Shown here one piece after another: positions 9,271 through 17,901 of a stretch of DNA of 64,000 nucleotides. The stretch covers positions 2,170,001 to 2,234,000 of the forward strand of contig NZ_CP118969.1 of assembly GCF_029023865.1 (NCBI RefSeq), written 5' to 3'. The notes beneath the pieces were generated by a model. It saw only the letters and a list, made by a program, of their open reading frames with translations. It did not search any database and had not been told where the DNA came from. Position numbers and translations under genes: made by a program. The stretch is from Lactococcus lactis (GTDB lineage Bacteria; Bacillota; Bacilli; Lactobacillales; Streptococcaceae). Each line of letters opens with the position of its first letter. Position 1 is the stretch's first letter.

Positions 9271-10140
9271 TTTTAAATCTTTAAATCTACCCCGTTTAGG
9301 AGCGAAATCTCCCACAACTTCATGAACATTGATGACTGAAGCGAAGGCATTCGGGTCAATTACCGATAGAATTTGTTTTACTTCTTGTATTTCACTTGGG
9401 TTAAGAACAACGTAAAGCACTTCTTTTTCAGTTCCTGAATAGGCTCCTTCACCGTGTAAATATGTTGCGCTTCGACCAATTTCTTCAATAATTGTTTTAG
9501 CAACTTCTACATGATGATTTGTGATAATAAGCATTCCCCGAACTGTATAACCACCATTTTGAATCAAATTAATCATTTGCATTGAAATAAAACTGGCAAT
9601 CAAAGTATACATCATATGTTTAAGGTCAACATAACTTAAAGATAGAGCCAAGATACAAGAGTCAAAGATAAAAAGCATTCGCCCAACAGGAATTCCTTTT
9701 TTTATTTGAAATAACTTAGCAAGAATATCTGTCCCACCTGTTGTTCCACCAAAGCGAAAGACTAATCCGATTCCTGAACCTGAAAAGACTCCGGCGAGTA
9801 AAGCGGCTATTAGAGTATCATTTCCAATATTAATTGTAAAACTGACCCTTTGGAAAATCCAAATCCAAACAGCTAAACTCACAATTCCCCAAATTGTATA
9901 AATAAAGGTTCTTCTTCCTAAAAAACGATAACCTATCATCAGAAGAGGAATGTTGATTAAAAGTTGAACATAAGAAGGGTCAATATGCCATAAAGCATAA
10001 GAAATCAAAGAAAGTCCGGCGACCCCTCCTTGAGCTAAGTGATTCGCCATATTAAAGGCGACAAAGCCAAAAGCATAAATTCCAGTACCAATTGCGATGG
10101 CAAGCAAGTACAAAAAATGTACTCGTGCAAATCTTTTCAT
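9265..10140 (-). CDS. YitT-family membrane protein (second of three)
   Basis: 291 residues, nearly parallel to the 8231-9115 protein throughout (FARVHFLYLLAIAIGTGIYAFG, FRFGGTTGGTDILAKL, RGMLIITNHHVEVAKTII). This shows a recent tandem duplication. Membrane DUF161 plus C-terminal DUF2179. ATG 10140 follows a perfect AAAGGAGGAAAT. Function unknown. Confidence 0.88.
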   Translation of the reverse strand: MKRFARVHFLYLLAIAIGTGIYAFGFVAFNMANHLAQGGVAGLSLISYALWHIDPSYVQLLINIPLLMIGYRFLGRRTFIYTIWGIVSLAVWIWIFQRVSFTINIGNDTLIAALLAGVFSGSGIGLVFRFGGTTGGTDILAKLFQIKKGIPVGRMLFIFDSCILALSLSYVDLKHMMYTLIASFISMQMINLIQNGGYTVRGMLIITNHHVEVAKTIIEEIGRSATYLHGEGAYSGTEKEVLYVVLNPSEIQEVKQILSVIDPNAFASVINVHEVVGDFAPKRGRFKDLKK

Positions 10141-10173
10141 TTTATTTCCTCCTTTATTTTTTTAGATAATAAG

Positions 10174-10203
10174 GGGAGAAAGTCCTCCTTTTGGCTTTCT
10201 CCC
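10174..10203. terminator. Hairpin between YitT genes 2 and 3
   Basis: GGGAGAAAG / CTTTCTCCC with a 12-base loop and flanking T on the plus strand. On the minus strand the tail is poorer (CCTTATTATC), so it may only weaken read-through from the aspS side. Confidence 0.5.
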
Positions 10204-10239
10204 TTTTATCTTTCTTTTTTCAATGTAAAACCTAAGCAG

Positions 10240-11169
10240 TTAATCTTCTACTTCTGCAAATTTTCCAAGCACTCGAACATTCTCCGATATTGATACAAAA
10301 GCATGTTCGTCATATTTTTGAATAATATCCTTGAATTCCTGATATTCATACATTGTAATGACAGTCATGAGGACGGTCTGACTGGTATGTGTATAGCCAC
10401 CTTCCGCGTCATGTAAAATGGTTACTCCATGTTTAAAACGATTCACTAATTTCTTTGTCAGTAATTCTGGATTTTTAGTTACAATCATTACTTGAAGACG
10501 TTTTTGTCTTGTAAAGATTGCATCTTGTACACGAGAGTTAACGAAAATAGCAATTAAACTATAGAGCATGTATTCCCAGCCAAAAAGAACTCCGGCTGTA
10601 AAAATAATCACACCATTGACCAGAAATGCCAAAGTTCCAACACTTCTTCCTGTTTTCTTACGCATATAGAGGCTGACGATATCAGTCCCTCCAGAAGAAA
10701 TCCCAGATTTCATTGCATTCCCAACACCAAATCCCATAATTGCCCCACCAAAGACAGCATTAATAACTGGCTCATGAGTTAAGGGCGTCACTGGAATAAA
10801 ATGGATGAAAACTGAACTCATAACAACTGTAATCACTGTATAAACGGTGAACTGTTTGCCTATTCCTCGCCAAGCAAGAATGAAAAGTGGCGCGTTTACT
10901 AATATCAAAGAAGCAGAAATAGGTAAGATATTATGACCACTTATTCTGGCTACTAATTCAGTAACAACCTGAGCTGCACCCGTCGCACCAGAAGCATACA
11001 CATGTCCTGGCTGATAGAAAAAGTTCAATGCGAATGATGAGAAGACAGCATAAACAACTGCTGCCGAAAATTTATTTGCCATTTTTTCAGCGCCAATAGA
11101 TTTTAAAACTTGATAAAGTCCAATTCTATCTAGAAGGGCGCCGAGAATTTTATTGATCTTTGTTTGCAA
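10240..11169 (-). CDS. YitT-family membrane protein (third, divergent)
   Basis: 309 residues with the same layout (DUF161 membrane part, then [22 protein letters not shown] and [13 protein letters not shown]). It is clearly more distant from the other two. The reading frame opens at a TTG inside the end of aspS, overlapping it by 20 bp; the next methionine (residue 30, position 11082) is an alternative start. The overlap suggests translational coupling to aspS. The Shine-Dalgarno before the TTG is poor, so the start is uncertain. Confidence 0.82.
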   Translation of the reverse strand: MQTKINKILGALLDRIGLYQVLKSIGAEKMANKFSAAVVYAVFSSFALNFFYQPGHVYASGATGAAQVVTELVARISGHNILPISASLILVNAPLFILAWRGIGKQFTVYTVITVVMSSVFIHFIPVTPLTHEPVINAVFGGAIMGFGVGNAMKSGISSGGTDIVSLYMRKKTGRSVGTLAFLVNGVIIFTAGVLFGWEYMLYSLIAIFVNSRVQDAIFTRQKRLQVMIVTKNPELLTKKLVNRFKHGVTILHDAEGGYTHTSQTVLMTVITMYEYQEFKDIIQKYDEHAFVSISENVRVLGKFAEVED

Positions 11170-12922
11170 GTTTAATACTCAATTCTTCCAGTTGTTTTTC
11201 AGCAACTATGGATGGAGCCTGTGTCATTGGGTCAGAGGCTTTGTTATTTTTAGGGAAAGCAATTACTTCACGGATATTGTCTTTTCCAGCAAGCAACATT
11301 ACGAAACGGTCAAGACCGAGTGCCAAACCGCCATGTGGTGGGAAACCATAATCAAGTGCTTCAAGCAAGAAACCAAATTGTTCGTTTGCATCTTCTAATT
11401 TAAAGCCAAGAGCGCTCAACATTTCTTCTTGAAGTTGGCGGGTATTAATTCTTAATGACCCTCCACCAAGTTCATAACCATTTAAAACAATATCATAAGC
11501 ATGGGCACGAACTTTTTTCAAATCAGAATCTTTGCTATGTCCGTCAGCAGATAAAAAGGCTTGTGTTTCTTTCGTTGGTAAAGTAAACGGATGATGAGCA
11601 GACATATAACGTTCTTCTTCATCTGACCACTCAAACATAGGCCAATCAATGACCCAAAGGAAATTGAACTGACGGAAATCAATCAATCCTTGTTGTTTAC
11701 CAATCGTTAAACGAAGCGCACCAAGAGCTGAATTTGCTACATCAAGACTGTCAGCAACGAAGAGTACCAAGTCATTATCAGTCAATTTCAATTCATTAAC
11801 AAAGCTGTCAGTAGATTCTGCTAAGAATTTAGAAACGCCACCAGCAAATTCACCTTTTTCAAATTTAACCCATGCAAGGCCTTTGGCCCCATTTTGTTTG
11901 GCTTGTTCTGTCAATTTATCAATTGACTTACGAGAATATTTGTCAGCAGCATCTTTGACAACAATCGCTTTAACAACTTCTGCTTCTTGGAAAACTTTGA
12001 AATCAATTGTTTTAGCAAGTGCTGACAAGTCTGTCAGTAACAATTCAAAACGAGTATCAGGTTTGTCAGAACCATAAAAGTTCATGGCATCATCATATTT
12101 CATACGTGGGAAAGGTAAAGTGACATCAATTCCTTTCACATCTTTCATGACTTTAGCAATTAACTCTTCTGTCAAATCTTGAATCTCTTCTTCTGACAAA
12201 AATGATGTTTCTAAATCGACTTGTGTGAATTCTGGCTGACGGTCACCACGTAAATCTTCATCACGGAAACATTTAACAATTTGATAATAACGATCAAGTC
12301 CAGCAGTCATTAAAAGCTGTTTCATTAATTGTGGTGATTGTGGAAGAGCATAAAATTCACCTTTATTAACCCGAGATGGAACAAGATAATCACGCGCCCC
12401 TTCTGGTGTTGATTTATTTAAAAATGGTGTTTCAACATCAATGAATCCTGCTCCATCCAAATATTCACGAATTGAACGAGTCGTCGCATGACGCATTGTG
12501 ATATTTTTAAGCATTTCTGGACGACGTAAATCAAGGTAACGATATTTCAAACGAGTATCATCAAGAACTTCAACATCATCTTTAATTTCAAAAGGTGTTG
12601 TTTTAGAAGTAGACAAAATTTCAATGGCAGTCGCTTCAATTTCAATACCACCAGTTTTAATTTTGTCATTCTTGCTTGCGCGCTCAACGACTTTACCTGT
12701 CACTTCAAGAACAAATTCATTGCGTGCTTTATCAGCTGCTTCTGCCACATCAGCCGCTGCTGTTTCAGGATTGACAACGATTTGGACAATCCCTTCTCGG
12801 TCACGTAAATCAATGAAAATTAATCCACCAAGATTACGACGTTTGGCTACCCAGCCTTTAACCGTAACCGTTTGATTTAAGTATTCTTCTGTAATATTTC
12901 CCGCGTAATTTGTACGTTTCAT
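11150..12922 (-). CDS. aspS: Aspartyl-tRNA synthetase
   Basis: Charges tRNA-Asp in the cytosol. 590 residues, the normal bacterial length. The N-terminal OB-fold ([21 protein letters not shown]) is followed by class II motif 2 ([18 protein letters not shown]), the bacterial insertion and motif 3 ([14 protein letters not shown]). It lies downstream of hisS and a HIT gene in the same direction, an order usual for Firmicute hisS-aspS operons except for the inserted HIT gene. The T-box upstream of hisS may therefore control it too. Confidence 0.97.
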   Translation of the reverse strand: MKRTNYAGNITEEYLNQTVTVKGWVAKRRNLGGLIFIDLRDREGIVQIVVNPETAAADVAEAADKARNEFVLEVTGKVVERASKNDKIKTGGIEIEATAIEILSTSKTTPFEIKDDVEVLDDTRLKYRYLDLRRPEMLKNITMRHATTRSIREYLDGAGFIDVETPFLNKSTPEGARDYLVPSRVNKGEFYALPQSPQLMKQLLMTAGLDRYYQIVKCFRDEDLRGDRQPEFTQVDLETSFLSEEEIQDLTEELIAKVMKDVKGIDVTLPFPRMKYDDAMNFYGSDKPDTRFELLLTDLSALAKTIDFKVFQEAEVVKAIVVKDAADKYSRKSIDKLTEQAKQNGAKGLAWVKFEKGEFAGGVSKFLAESTDSFVNELKLTDNDLVLFVADSLDVANSALGALRLTIGKQQGLIDFRQFNFLWVIDWPMFEWSDEEERYMSAHHPFTLPTKETQAFLSADGHSKDSDLKKVRAHAYDIVLNGYELGGGSLRINTRQLQEEMLSALGFKLEDANEQFGFLLEALDYGFPPHGGLALGLDRFVMLLAGKDNIREVIAFPKNNKASDPMTQAPSIVAEKQLEELSIKLANKDQ

Positions 12923-12982
12923 ATAAATGTAAATTTTACTCTTCTAGTACACAAAGTAAAATTTTACTCCTCTTTCTTTTTA

Positions 12983-13351
12983 TTATCTATAGTTTTGTTT
13001 TTCAGGTATGACACCACGAACACCACCGGTTGGATTCTTTACATCTCCCTGATGCCGCGGTATTAGATGAACATGACAATGAAAAACAGTTTGTCCAGCT
13101 GCTTTACCAACATTAATGCCAATATTGTAGGCCTCGGCATGAAATTTCTCAGTTAAATTATCTTTTGATAAGTCTAAAAGTTCTTCAATTGCTTTTCTTT
13201 CAGCTTTGGTCATCTCAAAATATGAAGACACATGTCTTTTAGGCGTAATCAACATATGACCTTCACTGACTGGATAGGCATCATAAAATGCCTGTGCCAA
13301 TTCATTTTCAAAGATTGTATCTTTCATCTGACAAAATGGACAATCCGTCAT
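12983..13351 (-). CDS. HIT-family nucleotide hydrolase
   Basis: 122 residues. The zinc-like CPFCQMKD start and the histidine triad FHCHVHLIPR near the C-terminus are typical of HINT/HIT proteins, which hydrolyse adenosine phosphoramidates or dinucleoside polyphosphates. ATG 13351 follows AGGGG; an in-frame TTG one codon upstream is less likely. It sits between hisS (25 bp away) and aspS (60 bp away), so it is probably co-transcribed. A link with aminoacyl-adenylate clean-up is inference only. Confidence 0.9.
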   Translation of the reverse strand: MTDCPFCQMKDTIFENELAQAFYDAYPVSEGHMLITPKRHVSSYFEMTKAERKAIEELLDLSKDNLTEKFHAEAYNIGINVGKAAGQTVFHCHVHLIPRHQGDVKNPTGGVRGVIPEKQNYR

Positions 13352-13375
13352 CAATTCACCCCTGCTTTAAGTCAC

Positions 13376-14668
13376 TTAAAGTTCTTCATCCGCATAAATC
13401 TCTTCAAAAATCGGTGCAAATGATTCGTGAACAGCTTTAAGTGTTGTTTCTACTTGTTTACGTGTTTGATTATGTTTCACTTTGATTTGACCTGTGCGAA
13501 TCTCATCTTCTCCAAGTGTAATAATCAACTCAGCACCCAATTTTTCAGCCGTTTTAAATTGCGCTCCTAGTTTTCGATTTGAGAAATCACGTTCGACTTT
13601 AAAGGCCTGTTCACGTAGGCTTTCAGCTAATTTTGTTGCTTCAAGATTTGCTTTTTCGCCCATTACAGCAATATAAACATCCAAAGTTTCTTCAGGAATG
13701 AAATTAATTTCTTGTTTTTGAGCAATCATCAAAAGTCTTTCAATTCCTAAACCAAAACCAAAGGCAGGAGTTGCTGGTCCGTCGAAATATTCAACTAACC
13801 CATCATAACGTCCACCACCACATACGGTCAAATCTTTGCCATCAAAATCAACAATAAATTCAAAAATTGTATCATTATAATAATCCAAACCACGAACCAT
13901 ATTTGGGTCAATAGTGTACTCAATATGTAAAGCTTCAAGTAAGGCTTTCACTTCTTCAAAATAAGCCTTTGAAGCTTCATTGAGATAATCTAAAATAGCT
14001 GGAGCATTTTTAACAATTGCGATGTCTTCTGCTTCTTTACTATCCAAAACGCGTAAAGGATTTTCATTGAGACGACGACGGCTATCTTCTGAAAGTTGAT
14101 TCTCAAAAGGAGTCAAATAATCAATCAATGCTTGACGGTAAGCCATGCGACTTTCCATATCTCCAAGTGTATTTAGAGCTAGTTTAAGACCAGTAATTCC
14201 TAACTGGCGGAAAAGTGTGTCAGCCATTGCAATAATTTCTACATCAACTGCTGGATTTTTCACTCCTAAACACTCTACACCAAATTGATGAAATTGACGT
14301 AAACGTCCTGATTGTGGACGTTCATAACGAAACATTGGTGCGTCATACCATAGCTTCACTGGTTTTACTACTTCAGGGGCATAGAGTTTATTCTCAATAT
14401 AAGCCCGAACAGCTGAGGCAGTTCCTTCTGGACGAAGCGCAATATGACGTCCCCCTTTATCCTCAAAATCATACATTTCTTTGGTAACAATATCACTTGT
14501 TTCACCTGTTGCACGACTAAAAAGTTCATAGCTTTCAAACATTGGTGTCCGAATTTCTTTGAAATTATAATCATTGAAAACGCCACGAGCAATTTCTTCG
14601 ATGTACTGCCATTTTGCAGTTTCAGCAGGCAGTAAATCTGCTGTTCCTTTTGGTTTTTGAAGTTTCAT
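13376..14668 (-). CDS. hisS: Histidyl-tRNA synthetase
   Basis: Charges tRNA-His. 430 residues from ATG 14668, which follows CGAAAGGA; an upstream in-frame start would add 16 atypical residues. Class II motif 2 (FRYERPQSGRLRQFHQFGVE), the histidine-specific loop (VRGLDYYNDTIFEF) and motif 3 (FGFGLGIERLLMI) are all present, followed by the anticodon domain. Controlled by the T-box leader upstream. Confidence 0.97.
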   Translation of the reverse strand: MKLQKPKGTADLLPAETAKWQYIEEIARGVFNDYNFKEIRTPMFESYELFSRATGETSDIVTKEMYDFEDKGGRHIALRPEGTASAVRAYIENKLYAPEVVKPVKLWYDAPMFRYERPQSGRLRQFHQFGVECLGVKNPAVDVEIIAMADTLFRQLGITGLKLALNTLGDMESRMAYRQALIDYLTPFENQLSEDSRRRLNENPLRVLDSKEAEDIAIVKNAPAILDYLNEASKAYFEEVKALLEALHIEYTIDPNMVRGLDYYNDTIFEFIVDFDGKDLTVCGGGRYDGLVEYFDGPATPAFGFGLGIERLLMIAQKQEINFIPEETLDVYIAVMGEKANLEATKLAESLREQAFKVERDFSNRKLGAQFKTAEKLGAELIITLGEDEIRTGQIKVKHNQTRKQVETTLKAVHESFAPIFEEIYADEEL

Positions 14669-14753
14669 TTTTTTCCTTTCGGTTAACTGGGAGTAAAAAT
14701 CTTTATGATTATTCATTGGGTTTGAACATTCATTTCAAAGATACCGTTTACAT

Positions 14754-14912
14754 AAGAAAGCACCCCAAAGCTTCTCGCTCTAGGGTGCATCATTGCACGG
14801 TACCACCTAAATTTGCTCCTAGAAAATCAGAGCCTCAGATTGATTATAACGTTATCACCGATAAACACTGTCACAAACCCTATGAGCTTTCACCAACACT
14901 CACTCTCTTTTC
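14754..14912 (-). promoter_or_regulatory. T-box leader of hisS (and probably aspS)
   Basis: On the minus strand the T-box core AGGTGGTACCGTGC (14795-14808) precedes a strong terminator: GCACCC...GGGGTGC followed by TTTCTT (14755-14788). The core can pair to form the antiterminator instead. Upstream, GGTGAAAGCTCATAGGG (about 14877-14893) resembles the distal part of Stem I. Uncharged tRNA binding would favour read-through. I could not place the specifier triplet with confidence, so His versus Asp versus both is open. Confidence 0.9.
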
Positions 14913-14916
14913 TATT

Positions 14917-14945
14917 ATTGTAACGCAAAAAGTGAGCCAAAGCAA
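14917..14945 (-). promoter_or_regulatory. Promoter of the hisS T-box transcript
   Basis: On the minus strand TTGCTT (14940-14945), a 17-bp spacer and TACAAT (14917-14922). Start of transcription should be near 14910, giving a leader of about 240 bases before hisS. Confidence 0.65.
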
Positions 14946-14980
14946 GCAACTTTTGTAGGATTTAGAAAATATTTTAACTT

Positions 14981-15685
14981 CTATGATTCTTCTAAATTAA
15001 GAACATGGCGATTATAATATTTTTGAGCAAAATCACGACTAATAGGAACTTCTAAAAAGTCAAATAAAGCAATCACTCTAATCATTTCTTTTTGACCTTC
15101 TATTTTTCCATTCCTATAATCTAAATAAGCCCAAGCAAAGCGATAAAGTCCTTGGACATGTGTATCAAGTGCTTCTGCCTAGTGATGAACCATTGATAAT
15201 AAGTCACTTGCTTTTTGGGTTTCCCCTCTACTTATGAGTGTCATAGCACATCGCCTGGCAGTCTGTACAATACGACGTCGATAAATTAATTTTCCTTTAT
15301 ATTCTTTCTCATGTAAATTAATATCTGATATTATTGCATAAACTAAAGAGTAAGGGAGTTGCCAAGCATTTAAAGCCAAAATTCCTAAACTATATTCAAG
15401 CCAAAGCTCGATTCCAAATAAAAAATCACTAATTTCTGTTACTTCTTCTTTATTTAATATTTGATGACAAGCTTTAGCAGTTAATTCTAAGAAACGGTAA
15501 TCAGTGTATTGTCTGGTCAATCTTTCTTGCGAATGCAATTCAAGCCACTCATTGTTATAGTTCAAAGTTTCAAAATTTTCTTCAAGTATCTTAACTTTTA
15601 TTTCTTGATTATTCGCATATTTGTGTGCTTCATTTTGAATCATTTCTGCTTCCGCAAATTCTTCTCTTAACTGTATCCTATCCAA
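14981..15685 (-). pseudogene. Remnant of an Rgg/MutR-family regulator with an internal stop
   Basis: The frame opens without an ATG (TTG at 15685). It encodes the helical C-terminal half of an Rgg-type peptide-responsive regulator (RQYTDYRFLELTAKACHQIL, GIELWLEYSLGILALNAW). A TAG at 15179-15181 interrupts it. The same frame then runs on for 65 codons (AEALDTHVQGLYRFAWAYLD to HVLNLEES) before the true stop at 14981. The N-terminal helix-turn-helix domain is absent. With both the head missing and a nonsense codon inside, it should not act as a regulator. It lies next to a small secreted-peptide gene. Confidence 0.7.
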
Positions 15686-15722
15686 TCAATTAATATAATG
15701 AACAAAATAATCATCCTTACTT

Positions 15723-15887
15723 TCATTTTGCTTTTGGATAAAGATTGGGGTCAATAATGTTTTCGTTGACAGCTTTATCATAAAGACCTCCAACATCCGT
15801 GAATTCATCAGCATTAACGATTAGTCCTGTAAACAGAACCAGTCCCAGTAGTAGTGCGATGAGGCCTCCAATTTTAAATTTTTTCAT
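15723..15887 (-). CDS. Small secreted peptide precursor beside the Rgg remnant
   Basis: 54 residues. MKKFKIG, then a hydrophobic core (GLIALLLGLVLFTGLIV) and a likely signal peptidase site after NA. The predicted exported part is 28 residues starting DEFTDVGGLYD. ATG 15887 follows AAAAAGGAAAAAA. Genes of this size beside Rgg-type regulators often encode signalling peptides, but mature SHP signals are short and hydrophobic, and this product is longer and acidic. The role is therefore inference. Confidence 0.65.
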   Translation of the reverse strand: MKKFKIGGLIALLLGLVLFTGLIVNADEFTDVGGLYDKAVNENIIDPNLYPKAK

Positions 15888-15907
15888 TTGTTTTTTCCTT
15901 TTTAGGC

Positions 15908-15949
15908 TCAGGGTGCAAGACTTTTTTTGTAATAATATTTTCTGTTCAT
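15908..15949 (-). CDS. 13-codon reading frame with strong Shine-Dalgarno
   Basis: ATG 15949 is preceded by AAAGGAGATTTTTGCACAA. It encodes MNRKYYYKKSLAP and stops 20 bases before the secreted-peptide start. It could be a leader peptide controlling the next gene, or chance. The Shine-Dalgarno is the main support. Confidence 0.35.
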   Translation of the reverse strand: MNRKYYYKKSLAP

Positions 15950-16076
15950 TTGTGCAAAAATCTCCTTTCTATTGTGAACTACAAGTGTTTCAAATTAGCA
16001 TTATATTCTTTCTAAAATCATTATAACAGCTGATTTTTCGACTTCTTTTATTCGTCCCATTTCTGGCACTCCAAAT

Positions 16077-16107
16077 AAAAAAACCAAGTATTTCTACTTG
16101 AATTTTT
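16077..16107. terminator. Terminator after pgsA
   Basis: CAAGTA-TTTC-TACTTG flanked by seven A on one side and seven T on the other. On the minus strand it ends the rodZ-pgsA transcript; it could work both ways. Confidence 0.8.
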
Positions 16108-16128
16108 TTATTTTCTATTTGGAAATGA

Positions 16129-16701
16129 TTAATCAGCATTTCTAAAAACTTGCATATTTTTAGCAAAATAGTCATAGCCACTATAAATGGTAAAGAAGAC
16201 ACAAACATAAAAGAGGATTGTTCCTATATACAAGGGATTTCCAATGAAAAGGAAAATAACGCTCAACATTTGTGTGGCAGTTTTGATTTTACCAGGCATT
16301 GCAGCCGCCATAACAACTCCACCTTGTTCAACGAGTAAGAGGCGCAATCCTGTAACCGCAAGCTCACGGCAAATAATAATCGCAACAGCCCACATTGGAA
16401 CAACATGAAGTCCAACTAGAACAACAAAGGCAACCATATTGAGCATTTTATCGGCCAAAGGGTCCGCAAATTTACCAAAATTGCTGACAACGTGCCATTT
16501 ACGGGCGAGATATCCATCAAGCCAGTCAGTAAATGAGGCTACGGCAAATACAATTGCTGCGATGACCCACATCACTGAACTATGGTCTTGTGAAACAAAA
16601 CCATTAAAATGTGCACCTTCTGGTAAATAAAATAAAATCACAAAGATTGGAATCATAAAAATCCTTGCCATTGTCAATTGATTGGGTAATTTCTCTTTCA
16701 T
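16129..16701 (-). CDS. pgsA: CDP-diacylglycerol-glycerol-3-phosphate 3-phosphatidyltransferase
   Basis: Membrane enzyme making phosphatidylglycerol phosphate, the precursor of phosphatidylglycerol. 190 residues from ATG 16701, which follows AAAGGAGAACT. The CDP-alcohol phosphotransferase motif is complete: DGYLAR, eight residues, then G...D...D in SNFGKFADPLADKML. Four or more membrane helices. It lies 41 bp after rodZ in the usual Firmicute order peptidases-rodZ-pgsA. Confidence 0.95.
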   Translation of the reverse strand: MKEKLPNQLTMARIFMIPIFVILFYLPEGAHFNGFVSQDHSSVMWVIAAIVFAVASFTDWLDGYLARKWHVVSNFGKFADPLADKMLNMVAFVVLVGLHVVPMWAVAIIICRELAVTGLRLLLVEQGGVVMAAAMPGKIKTATQMLSVIFLFIGNPLYIGTILFYVCVFFTIYSGYDYFAKNMQVFRNAD

Positions 16702-16741
16702 AGTTCTCCTTTTGCAGCTTAAAATAAGCCTCAACTTTTAT

Positions 16742-17638
16742 TTATTGAGCAGCTGAATTGCTTGTCGTTCGATTAATTTGTAAAGTAATTTTATTTGGTC
16801 CAGTTGTGGTTAGTGATGATAAATCAAGAGCTTTTCCATTAACCGTAATGGTAAGCCCTTGAACACTTCCAAGTGTAATTACTGAATTTTCTGCGCCTGT
16901 TGTCACTAAAGCAGACAGACTATTTGCTCCATCAGATAATGTTTGACCAGTTGCTGGAACATTGGAATTCGTCATGCCAACCCAAATTGTTCGTCCTGCT
17001 GCAACTGAAAAATCAACTTTTATAGGGTCAGAAATATTAGAAATTGTGGCAATCATTGCCGAACTTGAGCCTGAGATAGCAATTGTTGGTTCAGGTGTAC
17101 TACTACTTGCTTGTGTACTACTTTCTGATGGTTTTGTAGAGCTTGTAGAAGACTTAGAAGTACTAACTTCACTCTTTGAATAAGAATAATCATTGGTTAT
17201 TAAATCTGGTGTTTCTGGTTTATTCATAATTACCGCTGCAAAAACACCTACTACAATTAATAATGCCGCTGCTGATAAAGAAATAATTGGTACATAATGA
17301 CGCCATGTTTTTGGCACTTCTTCCTCAGGTTCTACTCGCTCACTCGGTTTCACAAAATGATAATTTTCTAGGATATCCTCTTTATCCTCAACTGTGATTC
17401 CTTTGCCTTCATCATAGGCTTGAATAATTCTATCTGCATTCAACCCCAATTTTTCTGCATATTGTTTGAGGTAAGCTTTAATGTAAAAGTCACCCGGTAG
17501 GGCTTTATAGTCATCTGTCTCCAGTGCTACGATATATAATTTTTGTACTTGAGTTAATTGTTCTGCTTCAGAAAGATCAAGTCCAAGCGATGTCCGCTTT
17601 TCTTTTAAGACTTGTCCGATTGTTTTGATTGTCAACAT
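16742..17638 (-). CDS. rodZ: RodZ-like cell-shape protein
   Basis: 298 residues. An N-terminal helix-turn-helix domain (IGQVLKEKRTSLGLDLSEAE to ~70), a membrane helix at ~120-145 (ISLSAAALLIVVGVFAAVIM), a Ser/Thr-rich linker and a C-terminal extracytoplasmic domain of the DUF4115 type (VDFSVAAGRTIWVGMTN). In rods RodZ couples MreB to the wall machinery. In ovoid cocci without MreB its role is less clear. Located directly before pgsA. Confidence 0.88.
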   Translation of the reverse strand: MLTIKTIGQVLKEKRTSLGLDLSEAEQLTQVQKLYIVALETDDYKALPGDFYIKAYLKQYAEKLGLNADRIIQAYDEGKGITVEDKEDILENYHFVKPSERVEPEEEVPKTWRHYVPIISLSAAALLIVVGVFAAVIMNKPETPDLITNDYSYSKSEVSTSKSSTSSTKPSESSTQASSSTPEPTIAISGSSSAMIATISNISDPIKVDFSVAAGRTIWVGMTNSNVPATGQTLSDGANSLSALVTTGAENSVITLGSVQGLTITVNGKALDLSSLTTTGPNKITLQINRTTSNSAAQ

Positions 17639-17738
17639 ATCCTCCCTTCATTTTTGTACTGCACATCGATTGTTAATTATCACTGTTCTTTGTTTATTTT
17701 GGAGATTTTTACTATCTCGCCTTAGAAATTGCGCTGAC

Positions 17739-17881
17739 AAAGTTTCACTGAAACTTTGAGCGACTTTTATTTTACTGACAGAAAGATTTTAATAGGCTTA
17801 ATTTCTGTCAAAGGATAGCCGTTGGGACTTTAGTCCCTTGCGGATATGCTTAAATTTCTGTCAGTAGATTTTTAGCTTTTC
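17739..17881. repeat. Hairpin-rich gap between ymfH-like gene and rodZ
   Basis: The ~260-bp gap 17639-17901 holds AAAGTTTCA-C-TGAAACTTT (17739-17757, perfect), GGGACT-TT-AGTCCC (near 17824-17837) and several ACTGACAG/CTGTCAGT words. No gene seen. Likely terminators or attenuators plus copies of the chromosomal repeat word. Confidence 0.55.
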
Positions 17882-17901
17882 TGTCTTACTGACAGAAGGA
17901 T

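Noticed and set aside
14850-14912. Specifier codon of the T-box
   Set aside because: Candidate GAC and CAC-like triplets exist near TGTGACAGTG, but I could not fold Stem I well enough to choose one.
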